From the NCBI RefSeq assembly GCF_009937975.1, contig NZ_AP018441.1:3968001-4032000 (forward strand): 64,000 nucleotides of DNA. Reading direction: 5' to 3'. The stretch is from Undibacterium sp. YM2. GTDB lineage: Bacteria; Pseudomonadota; Gammaproteobacteria; Burkholderiales; Burkholderiaceae_D. Shown piece after piece: positions 7,412 through 15,637 of the stretch. Made by a program: the position numbers and the translations under genes. How positions within the stretch are numbered: position 1 is the stretch's first letter; the number at the start of each line of letters is the position of its first letter. The notes below the pieces were generated by a model. It was not told where the DNA came from. It did not search any database and saw only the letters and a program-made list of their open reading frames with translations.

Positions 7412-9445
7412 ATGAAACTTCCGAAAATAAAATTCAAAATATGGCATGGCTTCTTGCTGCTGATTTTGCTGTTCATCATCCCTCCCCTGATCATCACCTT
7501 GTCGCAGCGATGGGAAGTGTCTGACAGTGATCCTGATCGTGGTGCGATGACGGTCAAGCAGGATGTGTTTGGAGACAGCGCAAGCAAGATTGTGTATCTG
7601 GAGCAGAACTGGAAGCCTGAGCAGAGCCTGTGGTTTTATACAACCACACAGGGTTCGAATTTGCTGCCTTATGATTTTTTCCTGGTACTGGAACAAGCTG
7701 ACAAGCCGGAGTTGTTCCGCAGCGATGAGAATATCAATCGCTACCGCTACCTGCCACAGAAAAAAACCTCGAGCAACCCTGATGCCTTGCCGGTGGGCTT
7801 TGTCAAAGATAATTACCTGAGCAAAAATTACATGGGCTTTACCTGTGCGGCTTGCCATACCGGGCAAATCAATTACAAGGGTACAGGCATGCGTATTGAC
7901 GGTGGCCCGGCCAGTGCTGACATGGCTGGTTTCCTGAAAGGTCTGACGGACGCGATGATTTCTGTCAGAGACAAACCAGATGTGCAAAAACGTTTTGTGA
8001 AGGCTGTCATGGCGCTTGGTGCCTACAGCAGCGAAGCAGATGTCATTGCAGATATCAAGACGTATACCCTGCGCCTGACCAGCTACAACATCATCAACCA
8101 TAGTCCTGTCGATTATGGCTATGCGCGACTGGATGCCTTTGGCCGCATCTACAACCGCACGCTTGAGCATTTGCTGAATCGTCAGCAGATAGAAGAAGTG
8201 CTGGGCAAGGTCTTGACTGAAGATGAAGTGCGTACGGCAATGGCAGGCATAGGGCCGGACATCAGCTCTGCCGACCGCGACAAGATCGTGGAAAGAGTAG
8301 CGACATCGGCCAAAAATATCGTCAAGCTCAGGCAGGAATTATTCATCAAGGCAGATGCACCTGTCAGTTACCCTTTCTTGTGGGATATCGCCCAACATGA
8401 TTATGTGCAGTGGAATGGCCTGGGTGGCAATGGTGGCCTGGGCCCACTGGGCCGCAATACAGGTGAAGTCATCGGCGTGTTTGGTTCACTGGACTGGCAT
8501 GAGGGCAAGCGATTCTCTATCACTTCATTGCTGACTGGCCAGGGCTGGACCAAGAAGGTGGTTGAGTATGACAGCTCTATCAATACCCAGAACCTGCGCC
8601 GCATAGAAAACCAGTTGACTGAATTGCAGTCACCCAAATGGCCGCAAGACATTCTGGGCAAGCTGGACCAGACCCGCATCAAGCGCGGTGAAAAGCTGTT
8701 TGCCAATTATTGTGTCAGTTGCCATGCAGAGATAGACCGCAGCTCGCCACAACGCCGTGTCGTGGCACATATGTCGAAGCTGGAAGAAGTGGGCACCGAC
8801 CCGACCATGGCCGATAACAGCATCAAGTACGAAGGTTATTCAGGTATCTTGCGCAATCAGTACGTGGGCGCGGGTGTCGGTGATGTGCTGCTGGATAAAA
8901 AAGCCCCTATCGCCGCCCTGCTGACCAAGGCAACGCTGGGTGTGGTAACGACACCAGATGCGGACAAGGGCTTCATACGCCGCTGGTCTGAATGGTTGCA
9001 CAATATTTTCCAGGCTTTGTTCAGCAATGAAATCAAGGATTCAAACAAGCATGGTAATTACAATCCTGATACCACGATGACGCCCTACTCTTCGCTGCAG
9101 GCGTACAAGGGACGCTCACTGAATGGCATCTGGGCGACCGGGCCTTATCTGCATAATGGTTCTGTGCCTACCCTGTATGATTTGCTGTTACCTGCCTGTC
9201 AGGCCGAGCAAAAGGATGCAGAATGCAGACCTGAGAAGTTCATAGTGGGTTCACGCGAATTTGATGCAGAAAAAGTCGGCATGAAGAGCACAGGCTATGA
9301 AGGTTTTGTCTTTGACACCCGGCTCAATGGCAACCGTAATACAGGTCATGACTATGGCAACAAACCAGCAAAAGGGCCAGGCGACTTGCCTATGTTGACG
9401 AAGGAGCAAAGACTGGATTTGCTGGAGTATTTGAAGGATCAGTGA
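7412..9445 (+). CDS. Membrane-anchored di-heme cytochrome c of the RoxA / di-heme peroxidase superfamily
   Basis: A 677-residue protein with an uncleaved-looking N-terminal membrane anchor (residues 12-32) and two c-type haem sites, CAACH at 145-149 and CVSCH at 434-438. The C-terminal region has SLNGIWATGPYLHNGSVPTLYDLL, a signature shared by MauG/CcpA-type di-heme enzymes, with the distal-side His in YLHNGSVP. Size and haem spacing resemble rubber oxygenase RoxA and the uncharacterised di-heme proteins related to it rather than the roughly 330-residue bacterial cytochrome c peroxidases. It should act in the periplasm on peroxide or an organic substrate; the true substrate is unknown. It stands alone and converges on the LacI gene. 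Confidence 0.8.
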   Translation: MKLPKIKFKIWHGFLLLILLFIIPPLIITLSQRWEVSDSDPDRGAMTVKQDVFGDSASKIVYLEQNWKPEQSLWFYTTTQGSNLLPYDFFLVLEQADKPELFRSDENINRYRYLPQKKTSSNPDALPVGFVKDNYLSKNYMGFTCAACHTGQINYKGTGMRIDGGPASADMAGFLKGLTDAMISVRDKPDVQKRFVKAVMALGAYSSEADVIADIKTYTLRLTSYNIINHSPVDYGYARLDAFGRIYNRTLEHLLNRQQIEEVLGKVLTEDEVRTAMAGIGPDISSADRDKIVERVATSAKNIVKLRQELFIKADAPVSYPFLWDIAQHDYVQWNGLGGNGGLGPLGRNTGEVIGVFGSLDWHEGKRFSITSLLTGQGWTKKVVEYDSSINTQNLRRIENQLTELQSPKWPQDILGKLDQTRIKRGEKLFANYCVSCHAEIDRSSPQRRVVAHMSKLEEVGTDPTMADNSIKYEGYSGILRNQYVGAGVGDVLLDKKAPIAALLTKATLGVVTTPDADKGFIRRWSEWLHNIFQALFSNEIKDSNKHGNYNPDTTMTPYSSLQAYKGRSLNGIWATGPYLHNGSVPTLYDLLLPACQAEQKDAECRPEKFIVGSREFDAEKVGMKSTGYEGFVFDTRLNGNRNTGHDYGNKPAKGPGDLPMLTKEQRLDLLEYLKDQ

Positions 9446-9460
9446 TGATCTTCACTGCAT

Positions 9461-10471
9461 TTAAAGTGGGCCGGTGGTTGATCCCGCGATCAACACCGGC
9501 TGCCACAAGACCTGCAAATCTGCCGCGGGTGTGCCATTCATCAGCGCAAGCAGCATTTCACTCATCTTGACGCCTGCGGCGCGTGGATCAGGCTGGTCTA
9601 TGGTGGTGACCTGGTCGCCGACCAGGGTGTCTTCCATATTGCCCCAGACGATGACGGAGATATCACGGCCTATGGCGATGCCTGCGTCCATCAAGGCGCG
9701 CATGGCACCGACGCCGGAGAGATGGTTATCGACGATGATGGCGCTGGGCCTGGGTGTGCAGTTCAATAGCTGCTGCACTGCCAGGTAGCCACTACGTCTG
9801 TCGAGGGCATCCTGTATCAGGTAGCGGGTATCAATATCCAAACCTGCACCGCTCATGGCTTCGACAAAGCTGGTGCGCCTTTGCCTGGCGAAGTTCAGTT
9901 CCAGCGGTGCGCTGATGAGGCTGATGCGCTGGTGGCCAAGTTCCAGCAAATGCTGCACAGCCAGCCGTATGCCGTTTGCATTGTCATAGTCAAACCAGGC
10001 ATAGGGTTTGTCGGTCTGGGTACGGCCATGGGCTATAAAGGGAAAGCCCTGCCTGGACAAATAAGCGATGCGTGGGTCTTGCACCATGGTGCGGCTGACA
10101 ATGAGACCATCGACACGGCGGCCTTTGACCATTTGTTCATACGAGGGCAACTCATTACCGGGCGAGACAGGCGCGATCATGAGGTTCATCTTGCGCGCTT
10201 CCAGCGCTTCGGCCATGCCGCCAACGACGCCCAGGAACATGGGGTCGCCCAGGTCAGACGGCAGCAAGGGGTAGATCAGGCCAAATACATTGGTGCGGCC
10301 CACGGCCAGGCTGCGCGCCATGGGGTTGGCTTCATAACCGTGCTGCTCTGCTGCTGCCAATACTTTTTTGCGCGTCTGCTCACCGACCTCAGGGTAGCCG
10401 TTCAAGGCACGGCTGACCGTGGTCTTGGACATACCCAGGCTGGCAGCAAGCTCCTTTAAAGTAATCGACAT
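9461..10471 (-). CDS. LacI-family transcriptional regulator (disaccharide phosphorylase operon)
   Basis: A 336-residue LacI-type repressor. The N-terminal helix-turn-helix with hinge helix (residues 3-60: TLKELAASLGMSKTTVSRALNGYPEVGE, then NPMARSLAVGRT) contacts DNA; residues 60-336 form the periplasmic-binding-protein-like effector domain (GRRVDGLIVSRT, SAIIVDNHLSGVGAM). It is the last gene in the same direction as the phosphorylase, mutase and transporter genes, so it is the natural repressor for the CCGG-centred operators at 14989-15037. The effector is probably the disaccharide substrate or its phosphorylated product (inference). It converges on the di-heme cytochrome gene 15 bases away. 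Confidence 0.9.
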   Translation of the reverse strand: MSITLKELAASLGMSKTTVSRALNGYPEVGEQTRKKVLAAAEQHGYEANPMARSLAVGRTNVFGLIYPLLPSDLGDPMFLGVVGGMAEALEARKMNLMIAPVSPGNELPSYEQMVKGRRVDGLIVSRTMVQDPRIAYLSRQGFPFIAHGRTQTDKPYAWFDYDNANGIRLAVQHLLELGHQRISLISAPLELNFARQRRTSFVEAMSGAGLDIDTRYLIQDALDRRSGYLAVQQLLNCTPRPSAIIVDNHLSGVGAMRALMDAGIAIGRDISVIVWGNMEDTLVGDQVTTIDQPDPRAAGVKMSEMLLALMNGTPAADLQVLWQPVLIAGSTTGPL

Positions 10472-10551
10472 AGGGCAAATGGTAATGATGGATTAAGTTG
10501 GAAATAAGCTGGGATTATATACTTGTGCAGGCGCACTCGGTTCGTCCATGA

Positions 10552-11808
10552 TTAGTCCAATCGCTCAATCGCACGCTTGAAGAAAAACAGGGTCAGCAAG
10601 ATGACACTCAAGGGCAACAGAGACAGATAAAACGCCGTTTGCCCATTCATCGCACCAAACACATAACCAGTAATCATGGAACCGCTGGTACCACCCAAAG
10701 CAGAAAACAAGACCAGCAAACCCGTCATGGCGGCATGCTGGTTAGTCGGCAAAGAGCTCAGCATGACGGAATTAATGCCAGGATAAATCGGCGCCATGAA
10801 CAAGCCTATCAAAGGAAAGATGAAGGCAGCCAACGGTGCATTGCTCCAGCGCAGATCAGGGTTGGCGACGATGTTATGCGTCAATGGCAGCGTCAGCAAG
10901 ACCAGCGCCGCCATGCTGATCAGGCAGATGTTCAATACCAGATACCAGTTAAGCTTGCGCATGACAGCACCAGCCCCCAGCCTGCCTATCGCCAGGCAAG
11001 CCGCAAAAATGCTGGTGGCTTGTACGCTCATATCTACCGGCATCTTGAGGATTTCATTATTGAAAGTCGGCAGCCAGGTGCCTATGCCCTGCTCCAGCAG
11101 TACGTATAAAAACGCCGAGATGATATAAACACAGACGAGGGGACGCGCCATCAGTTTAAGCATATCGGCAAAATCGGTAAGCAGGCTGCTTTGACTGACT
11201 GTCAGCTTTGCTTCAAATTCGGTGAAGCTGGTGGTCGCCACCAGCAAGAAAGTCATGGCGCACAAGGCTGCCAGCAACCAATACACATGCAGCCAGACTG
11301 GCGAGGCGGGATCGTTGGCATCGATGAAATAGCCAAATATCCAGTAACCACTTAGCACGCCCACCATGAAAAAGCCTTCCAGCGTATTCATCAGGCTCGC
11401 ATGTTGTTTGCGGTCTGCACTGACCAGGCCTATGGTCGCATAGACGGATACCTTGATGAGTGCAAAGGCAACACCCACACTGAGGAACAGCAGCTTGGTC
11501 ATCAAGAATCCTGGCAGCAAGGGCATGGCTGCCGTGCTGACAGTAACGATCGCCATGCCTGTCAACATCGCATATTTATAACCCAGTCGCGGCAGGAAAG
11601 ATGCTACGCAAAACGAGACTATGCTGATGGGAATATCCTTGAAAGCCTCCAGCACACTGGCAGCGGATTTGCTGACGCCATAAGTCTTGATGACTTGCAG
11701 TATCACCGTGCCCACGCTGTTGAGCAGGATGGCGAATACAAAATACAACAGGAATAGCGCAAAAATAATGCGCCGCCTGCTGGCAGCGTGCTGAGCCTGA
11801 TTGGTCAT
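10552..11808 (-). CDS. MFS transporter, probable disaccharide importer
   Basis: A 418-residue major facilitator with 12 predicted membrane helices. A loop 2-3 motif is recognisable in weak form (FLPRLGYKYAMLTG near residue 70), with an FxxGRLGAGAVMRKLNW equivalent in the second half. The start has AGGAGACAAC immediately upstream. It lies 80 bases after the beta-phosphoglucomutase stop and 80 bases before the LacI start, so it probably imports the disaccharide split by the GH65 enzyme (context inference). It is not similar enough to a named sugar permease for me to assign a substrate. Confidence 0.82.
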   Translation of the reverse strand: MTNQAQHAASRRRIIFALFLLYFVFAILLNSVGTVILQVIKTYGVSKSAASVLEAFKDIPISIVSFCVASFLPRLGYKYAMLTGMAIVTVSTAAMPLLPGFLMTKLLFLSVGVAFALIKVSVYATIGLVSADRKQHASLMNTLEGFFMVGVLSGYWIFGYFIDANDPASPVWLHVYWLLAALCAMTFLLVATTSFTEFEAKLTVSQSSLLTDFADMLKLMARPLVCVYIISAFLYVLLEQGIGTWLPTFNNEILKMPVDMSVQATSIFAACLAIGRLGAGAVMRKLNWYLVLNICLISMAALVLLTLPLTHNIVANPDLRWSNAPLAAFIFPLIGLFMAPIYPGINSVMLSSLPTNQHAAMTGLLVLFSALGGTSGSMITGYVFGAMNGQTAFYLSLLPLSVILLTLFFFKRAIERLD

Positions 11809-11888
11809 GTTGTCTCCTGCCTTTTTTATTTTTACTGCTTATTTTTTATGTTTTGTTTTTATTGCTACTGCTTTTACTTTTGCGGCTG

Positions 11889-12542
11889 TTACTTCAAATA
11901 ATCCTGCAAACTGAATTGATGCAAACCTGCGATGACAACATCAGCCTCGGTCAATACTGCCGGACTACCTATGCCTAGCGCAAACATGTTCGCAGATTTG
12001 ATGGCGCGTATGCCTGCGATGGAATCTTCGATTCCAAAACACTCGTCAGAAGTCAAACCCAGCCCTGCTGCCGCGGTCAGGAAAATTTCAGGATCAGGCT
12101 TGCTGTTCTTTATTTTTGCAGCATCGACGACGACATCAAACTGATCTGCGATACCCAGTCTCTCAATGACCGCCTGGGCATTTTTACTGACCGATGCCAA
12201 AGCTGTTTTTAAACCTGCCGCGCGTATCTGTTGCAAAGACTCAGCCGCGCCAGGCAATAAATCAGCGGGGCTCAACTGCGCAATCAGGTTTTGATAATGC
12301 AGGTTTTTTTGATTTGCCAGCGCCAGTTTATCTGCATCGCTAAAGTCTTTGCCGGATGCTGCCAGGATCAGGTTCAGCGAACCCATTCTATCGACACCTT
12401 TTAATTGCTCATTGAAGGCTTCATCAAAACTGGCACCTACACTTTCAGCCAGTTTTTTCCAGGCCAGATAGTGGTAATGTGCAGTGTCTGTCAGCACGCC
12501 ATCCAGATCAAAAATCACACCACGATAATCGTATTTACGCAT
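11889..12542 (-). CDS. pgmB: Beta-phosphoglucomutase
   Basis: A 217-residue HAD-family mutase that converts beta-glucose 1-phosphate to glucose 6-phosphate. The motif GVIFDLDGVLTDTAHYHYLAWKKLAE (nucleophile Asp in DLDG, cap-domain residues after TDTA) is diagnostic of beta-PGM; later come KNSKPDPEIFLTAA and the acidic pair in GIEDSIAGIRA. The frame is open from 12662, but the ATG at 12542 starts the conserved N-terminus (MRKYDYRG) and overlaps the phosphorylase stop by eight bases, implying translational coupling. It consumes the beta-glucose 1-phosphate released by the GH65 phosphorylase. Confidence 0.93.
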   Translation of the reverse strand: MRKYDYRGVIFDLDGVLTDTAHYHYLAWKKLAESVGASFDEAFNEQLKGVDRMGSLNLILAASGKDFSDADKLALANQKNLHYQNLIAQLSPADLLPGAAESLQQIRAAGLKTALASVSKNAQAVIERLGIADQFDVVVDAAKIKNSKPDPEIFLTAAAGLGLTSDECFGIEDSIAGIRAIKSANMFALGIGSPAVLTEADVVIAGLHQFSLQDYLK

Positions 12543-14928
12543 GAGCCAGCTCCGGTTGATGCAAAGGTACGCGGCATGTGGCTTGTTGCTCAGTGACTTG
12601 CAGGCTTTGCCCTCTGTGCTGGAATTGCAATGCCGTGCCGCGCATGAGACGGTATTCGACATGGGTTTGGTTCACGGTGACTTCCAGTAATTGCCCGTGG
12701 AAATGCACGCGGAACTGGTAGTCTTGCCATTGCTTAGGCAAGACCGGCGCAAAGCTCAGTTGCCCCTGGTTGATGCGCATGCCTGCAAAGCCATAGGCAA
12801 TACCTAGCCAGGTGCCGCCCATGGCGGCAGTGTGCACACCATAATGGGTATTGCCATGGGTATTGTCCAGGTCCAGCCTGGCGGTTTGCATGAAGTAGTC
12901 ATAAGCCTTGTCCTGATAACCGACTTCTGCGGCGATGATGCTGAAGATGCAGGTGGACAGGGATGAGTCATGGGTCGTGACCTTCTCATAAAAATCAAAG
13001 TCACGGCGCTTGTCATCGAGGCTGAACTGATCGCTGAGCAAGAGCAAGGCCAGCACCACATCTGCCTGCTTGCATACCTGATGGCGATAAATAACCAGCG
13101 GGTGGTAATTCAACAGCAGGGGATAATTTTCTTTGGGTGTATTGGCAAAATCCCAGACTTTTTTATTGAGAAAGCTGTCGTCCTGCTCATGAATGCCGCG
13201 CTCTTTGTTGTAGGGCAAAGCCATCAGATCAGCGGCGCGTTGCCATGCATTTGCTTCATCTGCTTGCAGATGAATTTTTGCTGCAAGTTCAGTAAATTTT
13301 TCTAGGTGTTCAGCCTGCAGTTGCCTGACGATATCAGCCGCAAAACGCAAATGCATTTGCGCCATCGCATTGGTGTAATAATTGTTGTTGACTTGCGCCG
13401 TGTATTCGTCAGGGCCGGTCACTTCATTAATGCAAAATGAATCCGTGTCATGACCAGGCAAGCGGGTGAAATGGCCCAGGCCCATCCACAGGCGAGCAGT
13501 TTCCAGCACAATTTCTGCGCCTTGCGTGAGCAAGAAATCCTTGTCTGCCGTTGCGTCCATATACAGCTTGATGGAATAGGCAATGTCAGCATTGATATGG
13601 TATTGCGCTGTTCCTGCGGGGAAGTAGGCTGAGCATTCTTCACCATCGATAGTCCGCCACGGGTAGAGTGCGCCGCTGGCATGTGACATCTGACGCGCAC
13701 GCTCTCTCGCTTGTGGCAGGTATTGATAACGGTATTCGAGCAGCTTTCTGGCGATCTCTGGCTTGTTGTAGAGGAAGAAGGGGAAGATATAAATTTCTGT
13801 ATCCCAGAAATAATGCCCTTCATAACCTTCACCTGTCAGGCCCTTGGCAGCAATATTGGTCTTGCCATCACGCCCTACTGATTGCAGCAGGTGGAACATA
13901 TTGAAACGTATGCCCTGCTGCAAGGCAGCGTCACCGCTGATACGCACATCGGCTTGTGCCCAGAAGTCAGCCAGATAAGCTTGCTGGCTTGCGGCCAATT
14001 GTGCGAAACCTTGTTCACACACCTTGCCCAATGTTTGTTGACTGAGCGAGAGCAAAGACGCTACCGGATAATCGCGGGATGAAAAATAGCTGCAAAATTT
14101 ATCCAGCTTTATTGCCTGTCCTTGTACTGCCTGGATGGTGAATTGCTGTTCCAGCTTGTCATCAAACTGCTGCAAGCTGCTGGTGTAAGCACTCTCAGTT
14201 TGCAAATGATTTTGCATGGCAGTCGCCAGGCTCAGGCCGCTATTGTGGGTGCGGTGCAGGAAGGCTGAGAGATCATTTTCCTGCTTCACTTCAAGTTTGT
14301 GCAACACAGGGCCACTGATGGCAGAGCCTACGCGCGGATCATCACCCGCCGTAATATTTTTTACTGCAGCATCGATGCCAGAAACCAGTTTGATCTCGCC
14401 AGAAAAATTTAAAGGCGTGACTTCGTACGACATCGCATACACATGCTTGTTGTCAAAACTGACCAGTCGCTGGCTATGCAGGCGTATGCTGCGGCCCAGT
14501 GCAGATGTCCATTGCAAGGTGCGGGTCAGCAAACCGGTACGAAAATCCAGATGCCGCTGGTAGCTATCTACCCTGCCTTGCTGCAAATCGAAAGTCTCAT
14601 CTTCCAGCATCAAAGTCAGGCATTTGGCATTTGGCACATTCAGCATGAATTGATTGGTGCGCGCCAGGCCATAGGCATTTTCTGGATACTGTATGGCTTC
14701 GGATTCATAAAAGCCATTGAGGTAACTGCCGTTCAGTGAGTCTGCCGCTGTCCTTTGATTGCCTTCTTCTGCCGTGCCGCGCAAGCCTATGTAGCCATTT
14801 CCCAGGGCGAACAGGGTTTCGCTAAGCAGGTGATGCCCGTCATCGAGCTGATTTTCTGTAATCCCCCAGCCTTCCAGCGGAAATTGATGTTGCAAGGCAT
14901 CGCTTGTTTGCACGGTGTCGTCCTTCAT
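12535..14928 (-). CDS. GH65 disaccharide phosphorylase (maltose-phosphorylase type)
   Basis: A 797-residue inverting phosphorylase of glycoside hydrolase family 65. The beta-sandwich N-domain spans about 1-270, the linker follows, and the (alpha/alpha)6 barrel covers about 320-700 with WDTEIYIFPFF and the catalytic acid Glu in EVTGPDEYTAQVNNNYYTN. The phosphate-binding loop region GNTHYGVHTAAMGG sits near residue 700. Family members cleave maltose, trehalose, kojibiose or nigerose with phosphate to give beta-glucose 1-phosphate and glucose. Pairing with pgmB favours the beta-glucose 1-phosphate producers. Maltose is the likeliest substrate, but trehalose cannot be excluded from sequence. First gene of the four-gene operon. 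Confidence 0.88.
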   Translation of the reverse strand: MKDDTVQTSDALQHQFPLEGWGITENQLDDGHHLLSETLFALGNGYIGLRGTAEEGNQRTAADSLNGSYLNGFYESEAIQYPENAYGLARTNQFMLNVPNAKCLTLMLEDETFDLQQGRVDSYQRHLDFRTGLLTRTLQWTSALGRSIRLHSQRLVSFDNKHVYAMSYEVTPLNFSGEIKLVSGIDAAVKNITAGDDPRVGSAISGPVLHKLEVKQENDLSAFLHRTHNSGLSLATAMQNHLQTESAYTSSLQQFDDKLEQQFTIQAVQGQAIKLDKFCSYFSSRDYPVASLLSLSQQTLGKVCEQGFAQLAASQQAYLADFWAQADVRISGDAALQQGIRFNMFHLLQSVGRDGKTNIAAKGLTGEGYEGHYFWDTEIYIFPFFLYNKPEIARKLLEYRYQYLPQARERARQMSHASGALYPWRTIDGEECSAYFPAGTAQYHINADIAYSIKLYMDATADKDFLLTQGAEIVLETARLWMGLGHFTRLPGHDTDSFCINEVTGPDEYTAQVNNNYYTNAMAQMHLRFAADIVRQLQAEHLEKFTELAAKIHLQADEANAWQRAADLMALPYNKERGIHEQDDSFLNKKVWDFANTPKENYPLLLNYHPLVIYRHQVCKQADVVLALLLLSDQFSLDDKRRDFDFYEKVTTHDSSLSTCIFSIIAAEVGYQDKAYDYFMQTARLDLDNTHGNTHYGVHTAAMGGTWLGIAYGFAGMRINQGQLSFAPVLPKQWQDYQFRVHFHGQLLEVTVNQTHVEYRLMRGTALQFQHRGQSLQVTEQQATCRVPLHQPELAHA

Positions 14929-14988
14929 TTTTATTCTTGATCTTGAATATTGCGATTAATTTTGATGGGTTTAATATTAATGAATTTA

Positions 14989-15004
14989 TTCAAACCGGTT
15001 TGAA
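14989..15004. promoter_or_regulatory. LacI-type operator O1
   Basis: TTCAAACCGGTTTGAA is a perfect 16 bp palindrome centred on CG, the classic LacI-family half-site geometry. It covers the predicted transcription start of the phosphorylase operon. Its centre is 32 bp (about three helical turns) from O2. Confidence 0.82.
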
Positions 15005-15014
15005 ATCTAAATTA

Positions 15015-15043
15015 ATTCTATTTAAACCGGTTTTAAAAGTCAA
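15015..15043 (-). promoter_or_regulatory. Promoter of the phosphorylase operon with operator O2 in its spacer
   Basis: On the minus strand TTGACT (15043-15038) and TAGAAT (15020-15015) are separated by exactly 17 bp. The spacer is filled by the near-palindrome TTTAAAACCGGTTTAAA (15037-15021), sharing the core AAACCGGTTT with O1. A LacI repressor bound here would block RNA polymerase directly. Confidence 0.82.
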
Positions 15044-15254
15044 CAAACTAAATTTATATTTTTAAAGCAAGACTAGCCCGGGTTTAAAAGATGCCTTGGA
15101 GACAGCTACCCGCAGGGGTTTATCCAGCGATCAGTTTATCGGTGCAAAATAGGGACATGTAAAGCAAGCTGCCCTATGTTACGGTGAGCAAAACCGGCGT
15201 CGCTCCCAACAAATTGCCCCTAAGGTTTCTAGGTTATTTATTAAATAACTCGCA
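15044..15254. other. Divergent intergenic region between phosphorylase and siderophore operons
   Basis: No gene seen. A lone CCGGG half-site-like sequence at about 15078 (CCCGGGTTTAAAAG) may be a degenerate third operator. Confidence 0.35.
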
Positions 15255-15279
15255 AATGACAACGATTCTCATTTATAAT
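15255..15279 (+). promoter_or_regulatory. Fur box and -10 of the siderophore operon
   Basis: AATGACAACGATTCTCATT at 15255-15273 is a 19 bp inverted repeat close to the Fur consensus (GATAATGATAATCATTATC). A perfect TATAAT at 15274-15279 follows at once, so Fur-Fe(II) would cover the promoter. The -35 is weak. Iron-starvation induction of the downstream NIS operon is the expected consequence. Confidence 0.85.
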
Positions 15280-15394
15280 GATTTCACTTTAGCAATTTCA
15301 CACCCTCTGAAGCGCCAGCCCCCAGCTACACACGTACGCCAGCATCCCTACGTGGGCAAGTGAAAAAACCATGCGTTATATTCGCGGGGAAATC

Positions 15395-15535
15395 ATGTCC
15401 ATCGTTATTTCACATTCGTATCCATTACTGCATCCATCGTCGTACCCATCGTCATATCGATTGCCGCACTCATCCGTCGTCACCCCTGTCTGGAAAAATA
15501 CTCTCATGACGCAGCACTACGACAGCCCCGGCTAA
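15395..15535 (+). CDS. Putative 46-aa leader peptide of the siderophore operon
   Basis: A short frame (MSIVISHSYPLLHPSSYP onward) between the Fur-controlled promoter and the first NIS synthetase gene, with GGGGA about six bases before the ATG at 15395. An in-frame upstream ATG at 15371 would give 54 residues. The peptide is unusually rich in Ser, His, Tyr and Pro. It could be a translated leader or chance; no family recognised. Confidence 0.35.
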   Translation: MSIVISHSYPLLHPSSYPSSYRLPHSSVVTPVWKNTLMTQHYDSPG

Positions 15536-15637
15536 GCGTCAGCCCATAAGCGCTTTTCATTTCACATCTTGCAGCAAGCTGTGATTGCCCCGGCAATCGC
15601 AAGGGATTTGCTCACCCTCATTTTTTGGAAAAACAAT

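Noticed and set aside
7261..7524. 87-residue ORF upstream of the di-heme cytochrome gene
   Set aside because: Overlaps the true gene in another frame and has low-complexity composition.
7400..8170. 256-residue ORF antisense to the di-heme cytochrome gene
   Set aside because: A long open antisense frame arising from codon bias; no domain or ribosome site.
15569..15637. Extended N-terminus of NIS synthetase 1 from a TTG codon
   Set aside because: No Shine-Dalgarno and extra residues outside the family; ATG 15638 fits.
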